Of a stretch of DNA of 64,000 nucleotides, positions 12,297 to 23,130 are shown piece after piece; positions within the stretch are counted from its first letter, which is position 1, and every line of letters starts with the position of its first letter. The position numbers and the translations under genes were made by a program. The notes under the pieces were generated by a model that was given only the letters and a program-made list of their open reading frames with translations, did no database searches and was not told the origin of the DNA. Source of the stretch: Gnetum montanum (lineage: Eukaryota; Streptophyta; Gnetopsida; Gnetales; Gnetaceae); assembly GCA_015680685.1 (NCBI GenBank), contig MNCI01008581.1:610379-674378 (forward strand), read 5' to 3'.

Positions 12297-12960
12297 CTAC
12301 CTCAATTTCATATCTTTATCAATTTCATCATATGATTGGAGGATTGATCCTAGGTAGTAGAACTCTTTATAGTGAGGGACTTTTTCGCCTTGAATTTTTA
12401 CTTCTATTTCATCACTATTTATACTATTATTAAATTTTAATTTCATGTACTCTTTCTTACTTCTACTAATTTTTAAGCCTTTTGATTCTAGATCATATCT
12501 CCACTTCTCCATTTTAGAAGCAATCTTTTTTTGATTTGTATCCACCAACATAATATCATCTACAAATTGCATACACCAAGGAATTTCATCTTGTATTTTC
12601 TTTATTAATTTATCCATAATAATGGTAAATAAGTGTGAGCTAAGTGTAGATCCTTGATGTAGACATACTGTGATTAGAAAACCAAATTTTGTTCCATAAG
12701 ATGTTCTAATTTTGGTAGTAGCTCCTTCATACATGTCTTGAATCACTTTAACATATTTATCATGGATATTTTCCTCTACAATGCCTACCAAAGAATATCT
12801 CTAGGTAGTTTGTCAAATGCTTTTCCATGTTAATGAAGATCAATTGTAGATTTCTTCTATGTTTTTTGAATTTCTCCATCAATTATTGTATTAAGAAAAT
12901 AACCTCTATAGTAGATCTTCCTAGCATAAATCCAAATTAATTTTTTGATACTATTAATTC
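12297..12960 (-). pseudogene. LINE reverse transcriptase (C-terminal part of RT domain)
   Basis: The part 12791-12297 is open for 164 codons. It contains the plant-LINE signatures IQDMYEGATTKIRTSYG, LHQGSTLSSHLF, the catalytic box FVDDIML (the YxDD position with both aspartates present) and WRYDLESKGLKISRSKKEYM. Upstream (12792-12960) the frame reads FGFMLGRST and a decayed FIDLEKAYD block, interrupted by stops. The enzyme would copy LINE RNA at nicked target DNA (target-primed reverse transcription). It lacks its N-terminus because Cop-1 is inserted inside the RT domain; that part is found at 21535-21830. Confidence 0.85.
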
Positions 12961-12970
12961 CAGTCTAAGA

Positions 12971-14167
12971 TGTTGTTTTATGACTTATTGACTTTTTGGT
13001 ATGTCAACATCTTAAAAAATGGAGAATTTTTTATTGTGTTTTGAGATCTTGCAAGGCTAAGGAAGATGAATTTTTCATATCAAGGAGATTGAGATAAGAG
13101 TAAGAAATAATAATATGGAATTCTAGAACTCATGAGAAGATGCAAGGGTTTGGAGGAAATCACAAGGATATGAGATGTCCCAAAGTCTAGAGAAGATGTC
13201 TTGGAGACTGATAAGATGTCTTACATTGCAAAAAGATATCTCTACTCAAAGTGTTGGTCTTAGGCAAGATGTCTTCTTAGAACAAGAGACATCTCATGTT
13301 AAGCCAAGATATCTTGTATAAGATGTCTCATGAAAGACATCTTGTCCAAAGATAAGACATCTTATCCAAGATGTCTTATGTCTAGATAAGACGTCTCATC
13401 TACAAGGAAGAAAAAAATAACAAGATGTCTTGAGCTTGTAGAAGACATATTAACTAGTATTTCTAGTTATTGTATAGATTCCAACGAGTAGATGGAGAAG
13501 AACAAGGCTATAAGAAAAAGACATCCTAAATGGTAAAGTACAAGTACCATATAAACAATCAAGTAATCAATTGTATATATTCTTGTAAAATATAATACTT
13601 CAATTTTTAATCATTTGTTGTAAGTTGTGTGCCTTAAAGAAAGGAATTACAAGCTTAGTTCATTCCTTCCATGATCATCCTATTTCTTGTTGTAAGTCCT
13701 AAGGGCCTAGATGTGCTTCTTGAGGAAAGAAATCCTTTGAACTTGTTCCAATCTTGAAGGGTTGGGTATGTCTCTAAGTGAAAACATCCCTTATAAAGTG
13801 TAAAGGTTGTGGTGTCCTTGAAACCACATTTTGAAGAAACAAAGTCAAGAGGTATGCAAGAATTCTACACTTCGAGTGTGGATGTACTCAAGTTGGAGAA
13901 TCACGTACATTAGTCCCCTCGTGCCTCCCCTCACCCCCACCACCCNNNNNNNNNNNNNNNNNNNNNNNNNNNNNNNNNNNNNNNNNNNNNNNNNNNNNNN
14001 NNNNNNNNNNNNNNNNNNNNNNNNNNNNNNNNNNNNNNNNNNNNNNNNNNNNNNNNNNNNNNNNNNNNNNNNNNNNNNNNNNNNNNNNNNNNNNNNNNNN
14101 NNNNNNNNNNNNNNNNNNNNNNNNNNNNNNNNNNNNNNNNNNNNNNNNNNNNNNNNNNNNNNNNNNA
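12971..14167 (+). repeat. Cop-1 5' LTR (contains assembly gap)
   Basis: It starts TGTTG and aligns with 20542-21534. Between 13181 and 13440 it carries about a dozen variants of one 10-bp word (aagatgtctt, aagacatctt; one intact aagacgtct at about 13389). A TATA-like ctataagaa follows at 13508-13516. The 3' part is hidden by 221 unresolved bases (13946-14166). The C-rich sequence just before the gap has no match in the 3' LTR. Confidence 0.8.
13946..14166. other. Assembly gap (221 N)
   Basis: A run of unknown bases falls in the 3' end of the Cop-1 5' LTR. From the corresponding landmark (cattag), the 3' LTR has only about 58 bp left to its end, so the gap length may be overestimated, or the two LTRs differ here. 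Confidence 0.95.
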
Positions 14168-14169
14168 AG

Positions 14170-14187
14170 TGGTATCAAAGCCATGGT
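14170..14187 (+). other. Cop-1 primer-binding site (initiator tRNA-Met)
   Basis: tggtatcaaagccatggt matches the standard plant copia PBS complementary to the 3' end of initiator tRNA-Met (consensus TGGTATCAGAGCCATGGT), with one difference. It marks the start of the internal region. Confidence 0.9.
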
Positions 14188-14223
14188 ACTCCTATTGTGA
14201 CCTTAATAACTTAGGAGTGAATA

Positions 14224-15610
14224 ATGAAGGGAACATCTTACAGCAAGCCACCAATGTTCGATGGGATTGATTGCACATACTAGAAGAAAAGTATCACGTA
14301 TTCTTTGAATCCATGGAATTTGAAGTATGGTAATCTATCATGAAAGGATACACTCATTTCATTGATAACACAATAGGCACTACACTACCAAGAGGTAAGT
14401 GTTCTGATGATGATAAGAACAAATTTATGTTTGATTCAAAGACTAAGAACTATCTCTATTATGCTCTTAGTAAACTTGAGTTTAATAGAGTAGCTAGATG
14501 CAAAACTACCAAGGAAATTTGGGAAGTTTTATAAGCCACTTTGATGGTACCTTAGTTGCTAAATAATCTAAACTCCTAGTCTTGCAAAGTGAATATGATA
14601 GCTTAAAATGAAGGAAGGAGAAACAATCAAACATTATTTCTAGGACCAATGACATAGTAGTTGCTATTAGAGGAACAAGGAAAAGATCACTTGAGAGTGC
14701 AATCATTATTAAAATGATTAGAAATCTATAGCCTAAATTTAGATCCAAAATCAAAATCATGGAAGAAATTAGAGATTTCTTTGTACTAAAAATTCAAGAA
14801 GTACAGAGTGCACTTGTAGCATATGAGATGAATCTCATAACTAAAGGTTCTATCAAGGATAAACCCAAAATCAGAAGTTATAATGTGAAGAAATTAGTGA
14901 TGATGAACTAGCTTTCTTAATAAGAAGAGTAAAGAGACTTCTAACATGGAAAGGGAAAAGCTTTGACCAATTGAACAATAAAGGTAAGGAAAGAGGTAGG
15001 CTATATAAAAATTCAAATTTTGATATTTCTTCTATAGAATGTTGGATATGTGCTGGAAGAGGTCATGTGGCCTTCAAATGTCTTAGTGCTAGTGGGTTAT
15101 AAAAGAAGGAGCTCATTCAAGAAGAAAAGAAGACCAAAAATTTCTACACCAGCTGGGATGATGAGTATAGCAAAGAGGAAACTAATGATCCATCAATAAG
15201 CTCACATCTTATTTGCATGGCTCTTATGCATGAAGGTCCCATAGAAGAATCTAAAGATACAATTGAAGAAAGATATGACATGCTTTGTAATGAAATCATC
15301 TCTTTCCAAAACTTATGTATTAAAATGAAAGAAACCTTGCATACTAAAGAAAAAAATAGCTCAAATTAATAAAAAATGCTTAGATCTTGAGAAGGAGAAC
15401 TTAAACCTTAAGGATAAGAATCAAAATCTAATTTTATTTGATGAATAGATTAACCAAGAGCTTGCATATTTGAAGCTCATCAACAAAATATTTACAAAAG
15501 GTAAGGAGACACAATGAATTTTTTTGTAACAAGAAAGAGATCAAAATAATAAAAGAGGATTAGGAAATAATTCCCATGTCAACACATCCACAAGCACATC
15601 ATCTAAATGG
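14224..15610 (+). pseudogene. Cop-1 gag (UBN2-type capsid, CCHC zinc knuckle, coiled coil)
   Basis: The ATG at 14224 begins MKGTSYSKPPMFDGIDCTY, the usual start of SIRE/Maximus gag proteins (KPPxFDGxNYxYWK). The segment LSKLEFNRVARCKTTKEIWEVL (14469-14533) is the hallmark of the copia gag UBN2 domain. A CX2CX4HX4C knuckle (CWICAGRGHVAFKC) lies at 15040-15081 and would bind RNA in the virus-like particle. A coiled coil and the FTKGKE...KRGLG phrase near 15490-15560 end the protein, as in relatives. Stops and frameshifts (for example a TAG in place of Trp at codon 20) show decay. Normally a protease-integrase-RT polyprotein would follow; here it does not. Confidence 0.85.
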
Positions 15611-16309
15611 GGGTATACACCTAATTTTGAACATCTACCATGAATGCAAAAAACTATGTGTTATTTTTTGGAAAGCATTAGAATATACAATCACATTATC
15701 AATAATGATTGAAACACTATAATTTGACTATTTTGTCTTATCCAAAGAGGCCCAAAAAGCATGTCTTGTAGGCTAAGTAAGTTTGGAGGTCTAAGATGAA
15801 GAAGAAAGAGAAATAATGGTTGAACATATTTCTCTCCAAACCAACAAAAGAATAACTCTCAACAATAATGATGGAGAATCAAATCACAATCATAGAACAT
15901 CAATATTGAATTAAAAATAAGATCCAAACAAGCATTTAGGTGACAAGAAAGGTAAAAAATAGATGTAATAAAGAGAGACACTCTACAAAGGATGACCTTC
16001 TTCTAAACATATGTAAGCATGTTATTAATTTAGAGTAAGCAAGGTAAGAATTGGTAAGTATAATTATAATTTAAAATATTCATTAACTTGCATCATTAGT
16101 TAAATAGATACTACTAATTGGATATTTTTGAATAATTTCAAAAACTTCTTACTTGATCTTATAAATATATGTAACATAGATAATATAGATGAGAATATAT
16201 TATAAATATAGAACACAAGAAAATGAATAAGTGAGGTATGTTTCACACCTTTGATTATAATTAGTTAAAATAATTAAATTTATTTATCTTTGGAAACATT
16301 AAATTTGAG
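15611..16309 (+). other. Cop-1 interior without recognisable pol
   Basis: This is where copia protease and integrase would begin. I find none of the expected motifs (protease D-S/T-G, integrase HHCC or DDE, RT YVDD) in any frame from here to the 3' LTR. The sequence is AT-rich with short frames only. Confidence 0.5.
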
Positions 16310-17625
16310 ATTTTATGGTATTTAATAATCATCTCTACCATTACATACCTGAGCCTCCCAAGCTTTATACTCTCTAGGAAAAGACATCCCAAATTATAAA
16401 AAAGACATCTCACTATTTCTTAAGATGTCTTACTAGAGAGATCTTTACAAAGACATCTTAGCCAAGAATAAGATGTACTCACTATAATGCTCTCAGCTTA
16501 GACATGATGTTTTTTTCCCTTCAAGAGATCTTAAGTGCATCTAAAATCCTTCTAAATATGCTTTCCTTTATAAATTAAATTGATTGTCACTCATTTTCTA
16601 CCACATTTAAGCAAGAGATATCCTATCCTAGATGACCAGTTCTTCATTTTGCTACAACTTCCCTCCATTCAGCTTGATTTCCATGGTTTCCAAGAATATA
16701 GGATTATCATAGCTACCACAACATAAATCCAAGGGTACTCAAGGAACATTAACACGTAGGTCAAGCTCATAGAAGCCTTAATTCTAATCCAATGATGCTA
16801 AGAATAGGTTTGAGAATAATTTATTAGCCTCCATTATATCTAAATGAAATATAAAGTTTTATTAACATCATTGCTACAACTACAATCCATTCAGCTTGGT
16901 TTCCATGGCTCCCAGGAATATACAAATATCACAGTGACCATAACATAAATCCAATGGCACTTAAGAAACATCAACAAGTAGGTCAATCTCATACAAGCCT
17001 TAGTTCTAATCTAGTGATACTAAGAATAGGTTTAAGAATAATCTATCAGTCTCCATTGTATTTAAATGGAATAATCATCTCTACCATTCCATACTTGTGC
17101 CTCCCAAGCTTTGGATTCTCCTATACAAGACATCCCAAATTATAGAAAAGACATCTCATTATTTCTTAAGATGTCTTACTAGAGAAATCTCTACAAAGAC
17201 ATCTTAGCCAAGAATAAGATGTCTTGACTATCATGCTCTTAGCTCAAACAAGATGTTTTATTTCCCTTCAAGAGGTCTTGAGTGCACCTAAAACCCTTTC
17301 TAAAGATGCTTTCCTTTATAAATTAACTCAATTGTAACTCCTTTTCTACCTCATTTGGACAAAAGATATCCTATCCTAGATGACCAATGCTTTCATCTTG
17401 CTACAACTACACTCCATTTAGCTTGGTTTCCATGGCTCCCAAGAATATAGAAATATCATAGCTACCATAACATAAATCCAAGGGTACTCAAGGAACATCA
17501 ACAAGTAGTTCAAGCTCATACAAGCCTTAATTCTAATCCAATGATGCTAAGAACAAGTTTGAGAATAATCTATTAGTCTTCATTGTATCTAAATAGAGTA
17601 TAAACTTTTACCAACATCATCAACA
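16310..17625 (+). repeat. Compound tandem repeat in Cop-1 (A-B-B-A-B, 746-bp period)
   Basis: Unit A starts near 16330 and again at 17076 (catctctaccatt..., spacing 746 bp). Unit B begins at 16651, 16873 and 17400 (gctacaact...ccatt, about 220 bp). The order is therefore A, B1, B2, A2, B3. Unit A is rich in aagacatct and agatgtctt words, the same word family as the Cop-1 LTR array, but I could not align it with the LTR itself. Copies differ by scattered substitutions. No coding function is seen. Confidence 0.8.
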
Positions 17626-17639
17626 TGATTTACTATCAT

Positions 17640-18741
17640 ATTTTGAAACCATAGTATGGGTAAGAATTATCTCAATGATTTTTTGTATCATAGAAAATAT
17701 TGTCAATGAATTCTTTAGTAACATTGTTATTACAAATGCATTTGTTAGGGCTTTAAACTCTATGATTGTAGAAGTCATTATCTAAGTATTTCCTCAAGTA
17801 ATTTATGATCTACTTAGAATTTCTAGTGTTGATGTCCATAGGATTGTAATTCATAGTATGGATGACATTTTTACGAATTGTATTATCTAAGTTACATATG
17901 AAGAATTTTTTGATAAAATCTTTGGTAGTTCAATATCACTCTAGGAAGGTAAGGTGTATTAATAGAAAATGTCTCAAGGTGCCTCCACACCTTCTCTTAT
18001 TATGATGTATAACATCATAGTTAAGGGAGGCATCTATAATTATTTACTATCATCGCAAGCATTTGTGCTATATTGTTTACTAATAGGACAACCATTAGAA
18101 TTAGGACATACTATTTACAAGGATATGTTGGGAATGTATGCACATGGACACATCTATGAACACCCTCTCCTCATTAGCTTAATCATATGCTAAGGGGATG
18201 TTTCAATTCCACACATTTTCATTTTGAAAGGGAAGAGGATCCTTGTTGAGTACTCTGAGAAGAGGAGTACCACTCATACAAAAAATAAAACTCCATCTTC
18301 ACAAGCACCTAGAAAATAGGCACTAAAGATACCTTCATCACTATAGGCACCGTCTCAGCTCAGATAGGCAAAATCTATGAGTTCTTAGATAGGGTCTTTC
18401 TTGAAGAATACCTTACGCTCTAATACCAAGATCATGGGGAAGATTGGCAGAAATATCTCTTACCTTCATTAGAGAATAAATTTATTAGGCCTTCCTCCTC
18501 CTCTTGGTGATCTTCAATTTGAGGAGATTGAGACTTCGCATTAGATAAAGAGTGAAGGAGAGCTAGAACCTATTTGACACTCTATAGTAGTAGGGTCATC
18601 TTGAGCCTATGGCTTAGGAAATGCATTAGATTCAAAAGAGCTAACAAGAGCACTAGTACATGCCCAAGAAGAGCCCATACCTCAAACTCAATAGCTAGTC
18701 CTAGAGAAATTTGTGTAGGAAAATTCTTCTACAACACTATT
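17640..18741 (+). pseudogene. Extra ORF in Cop-1, putative plant-transposon (PF20167-like) domain
   Basis: The frame joined across stops reads VNEFFSNIVITNAFVRAL near 17700, then from 17969 an open stretch with AFVLYCLLIGQPLELGHTIY and a closing HPLLISLIIC. This is the layout I associate with the plant-specific retroelement domain annotated as putative plant transposon protein (PF20167): a segment like FYxNxxxxxxxVRG, then LLYxLLxGxPIxxGxxI, then HPSLITxLC. The function of that domain is not established. The ORF lies between the gag/repeat region and the 3' LTR, and the solo LTR at 18742 cuts it; an acidic tail with six consecutive aspartates appears after the LTR near 19821-19850. Assignment rests on pattern memory only. 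Confidence 0.4.
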
Positions 18742-19592
18742 TGATGAGTCATGAATTTGCTAACAGCTGCGATATCACATCCATGATGCGATATTGTGTA
18801 TGTGATATCATGTACATGATATCGCAGCATAGCCATGATATCGCATTCACGATATTGCATCCTGTCTCCTCATCTATAAATAAGAGGTAGAAAGATCCGA
18901 AGTAGGGAGTTAGTCATTTTAGAGTTAGTTTTGATTTTAGTTTTCATTTTTCCTCTCAATGTATGCCTGTAGTATGGTGATTGTAATTGTACGACATCCT
19001 TTATTTGAGTGTGACCTACTTGGACATGCACATGACTGGCAATAAAGATTGAGATTACTTCATCATTGCAGCATTCACTTAGTTTAATTATTTATTTAAT
19101 TGTTATTTATTTATTTCCTAGTTAATCCATCTCACCCTTAAACTCATGTTAAAATGCGGAATGAGTATGACTTGATTACAAGCATATAAGTGTGACTACT
19201 TAGTAACCCAATAGCGTACCTAGGATCTGCGCTTGGTAATCCCAGTGATAGTCATGCATGAAGTCCAAGATGTGTATAGATAATCAAGGAACGGATACTC
19301 ATCACACTTAGGATAAGTTAGATTCTCTCTCACCCTTTCTCTCCTAGCTTATTTAATATTACCTTCCATTGGCTTTAGGAGTAGCATTAGATTAGAAACA
19401 CATCATACACCTCACTCTGGACTAAACCATATGTGACAAAGCTAATACTAGTCTAGGTGGAAAGACAATGAACTACGACCTAAGGATAACTGTCTAGATG
19501 CCGCAACTAGTTTGTCTACGGAGTTCTACCAAATCATGTGTGTAATGCTCTTATTCGTATGGTTGAGTGTAGGGGTACCTTGCCACTCATCA
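18742..19592 (+). repeat. Solo LTR of the Gy gypsy family, inserted in Cop-1
   Basis: A full 851-bp LTR, TGATGAGTCATG to CTCATCA, with a dense set of gatatcg/gatattg words at 18767-18860, a TATA box (ctataaataa, 18874-18883) and AATAAA at 19041-19046. No primer-binding site follows and no purine tract precedes it, so it is a solo LTR left by recombination. The 5-bp flanks (ctatt left, ctctc right) match at three of five positions, which is too weak to claim a TSD. It is the same subfamily as the truncated LTR at 4559. Confidence 0.85.
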
Positions 19593-20541
19593 CTCTCCAA
19601 ATAATTTTGAAGTGATGATGAGCTACAATCTTTTGAGCAATAGGCCATGGATAGTATTTTTTATGTACCAGGATAGTGGAAACAAATTATTTCCAAGATG
19701 TCTTAGTATTAGGCTACTCCATCATCATCCTAGTAGGCTCCATGTCATGATAGTCATCCTTCCTCCACTTAATTTCAAGTGAAGCTTTGACCTAGATGAG
19801 CCCCAATTACAATGCCTTTTGAGGATGATGATGATGATGACATCTAGTAGGTCTCTCAATCTAGTACTGGTAGTGATGGTGATGAGGAAGAGATCTACAG
19901 GCCTATCTATGATCCATCTAACTCCAACAATGACACAAAGATTAATGCTTAGTGGTTAGTGATGATATTCTTCTTTTGGGTGATGTTGAAAATGGGGAAG
20001 ATTTTTTAAGAGAGAGCTTGATGCTTGATGACTAGAAAATATATTTTGATGATTAGCATCTATATATTATTATGTTGTGGCGACCAATTGACTATTACTA
20101 CATGGTTATGATTATATGAAGCATCTATGGATAGAAGGATATGTTTTATTGTAGATACCATGATTTAGCATTTATTATAAGGTTATAATATATGGTTATT
20201 TTGATAAAGCATTCTTGTTTATTGGATATGAAATTCATAATATATCTATCATAAAAATAGATTTCAATAGCTATTTGATGTGACTTACTTTGGTTATTTT
20301 TGNTATTTCAATAGCTATTTGATGTGACTTACTTTGGTTATTTTTGAAGATCATTGCTAATGGATGTGTGACTACCACCATTTAATCCATCCTCCTTCTC
20401 CATCCTTATTTCCATAGAAAATTTACTATCTTATCTAAGCATGACTAGTATGAATCTTTAGCATGATAATTTTATTCCTATTATTACTTTTATGTTAATC
20501 TATTATTCAAGTTTTAGACATCATCAAAAAGGGAAATATTG
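19593..20541 (+). other. Cop-1 3' internal region: acidic ORF tail, assembly duplication, purine tract
   Basis: 19820-19950 encodes an acidic stretch in one frame (EDDDDDD..., then SSTGSDGDEEE), probably the C-terminus of the ORF interrupted by the solo LTR. A 42-bp sequence occurs twice around a single n (20261-20302 and 20305-20346), which looks like an unmerged contig join. The purine tract catcaaaaagggaaatat immediately before the 3' LTR is the usual copia plus-strand primer (catcaaaaagggggagat in relatives). Confidence 0.6.
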
Positions 20542-21534
20542 TTGATCTTTTAGTATGTCAAAATCTTGGAAAAAAAAAGAGAATTTGTTATTATGCCTTT
20601 GAGATCTTGTAGAGATAAAGAATATGAATATGGAATATCAAGGAGATTGAGATAAGAGCAAGAACTGACAATTTCAAATGCTAAAATTTGTGAGAAGATG
20701 CAAGGATTTGGAAAAAATCACAAGGATATGAGACATCCCAAATTCTAGAGAAGATGTCTTGGAGGCTAACAAGACATAGTACATTGCAAAAAAGACATCT
20801 CTATTAAGAGTTTTGATCTTAGGAAAGATGTATTCTCAAAATAGGAGACATCTCATGCCAAGCCAAGACATCTTATGCAAGATTTTGCATGTAATAAATC
20901 ATTTCCAAAGATAAGAAGTCTCATCCAAGATGCCTTATGTCTAGACAAGACATCTCACCTACAAGGAGGTAAAAACAAGAAGACATCTCAAGATTGTAGA
21001 AGATTTCTTGGCTTGTCATTTCTAGCCATTATATGAATTTCCATGAGTAGATAAAGAAGAACAAGGCTATAAAAGAAAGACATTCTAAATGGGAAAGTAC
21101 AAGCATTGTACAAGTAGTTAAGTAATTAACTGTATATATTCTTTGTGAACTATAGTACTTTAATTATTAATAATTTGTTTAATGTTTTGTGAATTAAAGA
21201 AAGAAATCATAAGATTAGTTCATTTCTTCCTTAATCATCATATTTATTACTGGAATCCTTGAGGGACTATATGTGCTTCTTAAGGGAAAGAATCCCTTGA
21301 GCTTGTTGAACCTTAAGGGGTTGGGTGTGTTTTTGAGTGAAAACACCTATTGGAAAGCTCAAGAATTTATAAAGGTTGTGATGTCCTTGAAGCCACATTT
21401 TGAAAGAACAAAGTCTAGATGTGTGCAAGGACTCTACCCGTTGAGTGTAAATGTATCCAAGTTATGGAACCATGTACATTAGCTGTGCAAGAATTGAATA
21501 TTATTGTCTTGAACTTATTATACTCCCCTTCTCA
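20542..21534 (+). repeat. Cop-1 3' LTR
   Basis: It starts TGTTGATCTTTTAG after the purine tract and carries the same array of agatgtctt/agacatct words (20735-21010), followed by a TATA box ctataaaag at 21067-21075. The proposed end ccccttctca is followed by AGTCT and then by LINE sequence that resumes the RT reading. Confidence 0.8.
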
Positions 21535-23130
21535 AGTCTTGATCCTCATGATTCACTTACAAAGCTTCATAATATGGCTTGTTAGCTTGATTTCTCTATA
21601 GTTTGCACATTGTTATACATCTCATTTAGTCTTATATATAGGAACAATAATTATTTTTCTCTAATTTTTAGGCATTTCTACATCTTTAAATTTTTTAAAT
21701 AATGATGTTTGCCAAGAAACTCCTATATCTCCCAGTGCTTTCCAAGCTTCTATAGAAATGTTATTTGATCTAATAGCTTTTCTATTTTTCTTCTTTGATG
21801 AGGCTATTTTTACCTTAGAGAAGGAAAGTTCATTAACAAAATCAAAATTTGGTTTTTCTTATTAGATTTCTTCTCTTGGAAAATCTTCATTTAATAATTC
21901 TTAAAAATATTTTTCCCATCTATTTAAAATTTCATTATCTTTTACCAAAATTCTTTCATTTTCTTCCTTCATGCATTTGGCATGATCAATGTACTTACAT
22001 TTCTCATTTCTGATTTTTGCCAATATATATATATATTCTAATTTCTTATAAAAGCTATCCAAGATCTTATGTATATCTATTGTTAATACTATAGTTACCT
22101 CTGTTTTTGTCATTTTGTATATTAGCCAATTTTTTGGTTATTTCCTGTTTGTCATTTTAAAATTATTTTTTCTTATTTTGGATAGCATGTTGCACTTCAT
22201 TACTATATCATCATGTCTCCTTGGAGGTGTATTTTTTGTCTTTTGCTTTACCCAAAATATTCTTTTTGATTTCTTGAATGCAACTCTCCATTTGGATTAA
22301 AATTATATTTGTAGTAGAATCTCAATTTAAGATGCCTTATGAAGCACTCAGTCTTTGTATAAGGTAATGTTATTTTCCTTTGAATTGCACTATTAGATAC
22401 ATTTATTCCCTTTTCTTATACTACCTTTGAAGCTATATATAACTAAGTCCATAACCATTAGTCAATGCTGAATTGCAAGGTACTCTTTAGGTATCACCTT
22501 ATAGTCTTTGCCCATGACCTAGTCTCTTGTGCATAGTAAGAAATAAATAATTTTTATTTTATTCATATAACTATTACATGTAATTAAAAGTTTTATCCTC
22601 TTCTTGAAATAGGTATTTATAGTTGTAAGGTCATAAGCACATTCAAATTGCAATTTTAAATCTCCCATATCATTACACTCATCAAAGTTATATCTTCCAT
22701 GAATTCTATCATATCTTATTTTCATAAATTTAACATGCTCATTAAAATCTAGTCCAATGAATATGCTTTCTTACTAGGAAATATCTTAAAGCACCTAATC
22801 CATAGAATCCGAAGAATCTTGCTTGATGAGATTTTGTAGGCTAATTTGTGAGGCATATAGGCTAATGATGTTGATGTTATCATTTCTAAGAACAAGTTTG
22901 ATGCCTCTAATTCAATCACCATGGCTATATACTTATACCACCTTATCTTTAATTGATCGATCAATGATGATGGTTACTCCATTTTAGCATTTTTTTCCTA
23001 AGTAGAAGAGTTTGTAACCCTGGCCTAAACCTTTAGCTTTATTCCTTTTCCATCTTATTTATTGAAGGTAGGTAATGCTAATTCTATCTTTTCATGGCAC
23101 AAACTCAATGAGGATAAAGTTCCTTACAAA
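21535..23130 (-). mobile_element. LINE, 5' half (endonuclease to start of RT), minus strand
   Basis: It continues the LINE interrupted by Cop-1. On the minus strand it reads endonuclease, linker, then the first part of RT (an NYRGIKL-like block near 21590-21640). Its 5' end, around the start of the endonuclease domain near 23130-23150, abuts minus-strand Gy-A sequence. There is no ORF1, so the LINE is 5'-truncated, as most LINE copies are. Confidence 0.75.
21535..23130 (-). pseudogene. LINE ORF2 N-terminal part: apurinic-type endonuclease and RT start
   Basis: Minus-strand frames joined across stops give an endonuclease segment near 22964-22749 (a decayed SVYAPQ-like block reads TSLAYMPHKLAYK), and a second near 22725-22519 (YDRIHGRYNF...DLKLQFECAYDL) matching the GDFNxHxG...HGGYGFGxRNxxG..LLxFAxAxxL region of plant LINEs. 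The linker at 22113-21901 contains IYILAKIRNEKCKYIDHAKC and ILNRWEKYF, which precede RT in this family. The endonuclease would nick target DNA to prime reverse transcription. The many stops rule out activity. Confidence 0.75.

Larger units (their letters stand above)
11690..12966 (-). mobile_element. LINE, 3' half (RT end and C-terminal region), minus strand
   Basis: This is the 3' half of a plant L1-like non-LTR retrotransposon. On the minus strand it runs from just after the point where Cop-1 is inserted, through the reverse transcriptase and the C-terminal region (the RWFGH-like motif reads near 11835-11855 as DDLDIYKEE in one frame, RTDNESIK in another). The 5' half continues at 21535-23130, so 8.6 kb of copia DNA separates the halves. 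A SINE interrupts it at 11873-12023. No poly(A) tail or target duplication for the LINE could be identified. Confidence 0.75.
12971..21534 (+). mobile_element. Cop-1: Ty1/copia (SIRE/Maximus-like) element with gag but no visible pol
   Basis: The LTRs share the start TGTTG and the phrase gtatgtcaa..atctt, then run parallel for about 900 bp (12971-14167 and 20542-21534). The primer-binding site for initiator tRNA-Met follows the 5' LTR, and a purine tract aaaaagggaaata precedes the 3' LTR. The interior holds a SIRE-type gag, a 1.3-kb repeat region, an unusual ORF and an inserted gypsy solo LTR. I see no protease, integrase, RT or RNase H, so it must have depended on another element. A candidate TSD AGTCT lies at 12962-12966 and 21535-21539, with four extra bases on the left. 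It is inserted in the RT domain of the minus-strand LINE. Confidence 0.8.

Noticed and set aside
13831-14214. Open frames spanning the N run
   Set aside because: They exist only because unknown bases contain no stop codon.
4559-19592. LTRs at 4559 and 18742 as the two ends of one 15-kb element
   Set aside because: They are the same subfamily and orientation, but the first follows a purine tract (so is a 3' LTR) and the second has no purine tract before it and no PBS after it, and a LINE and Cop-1 lie between them.
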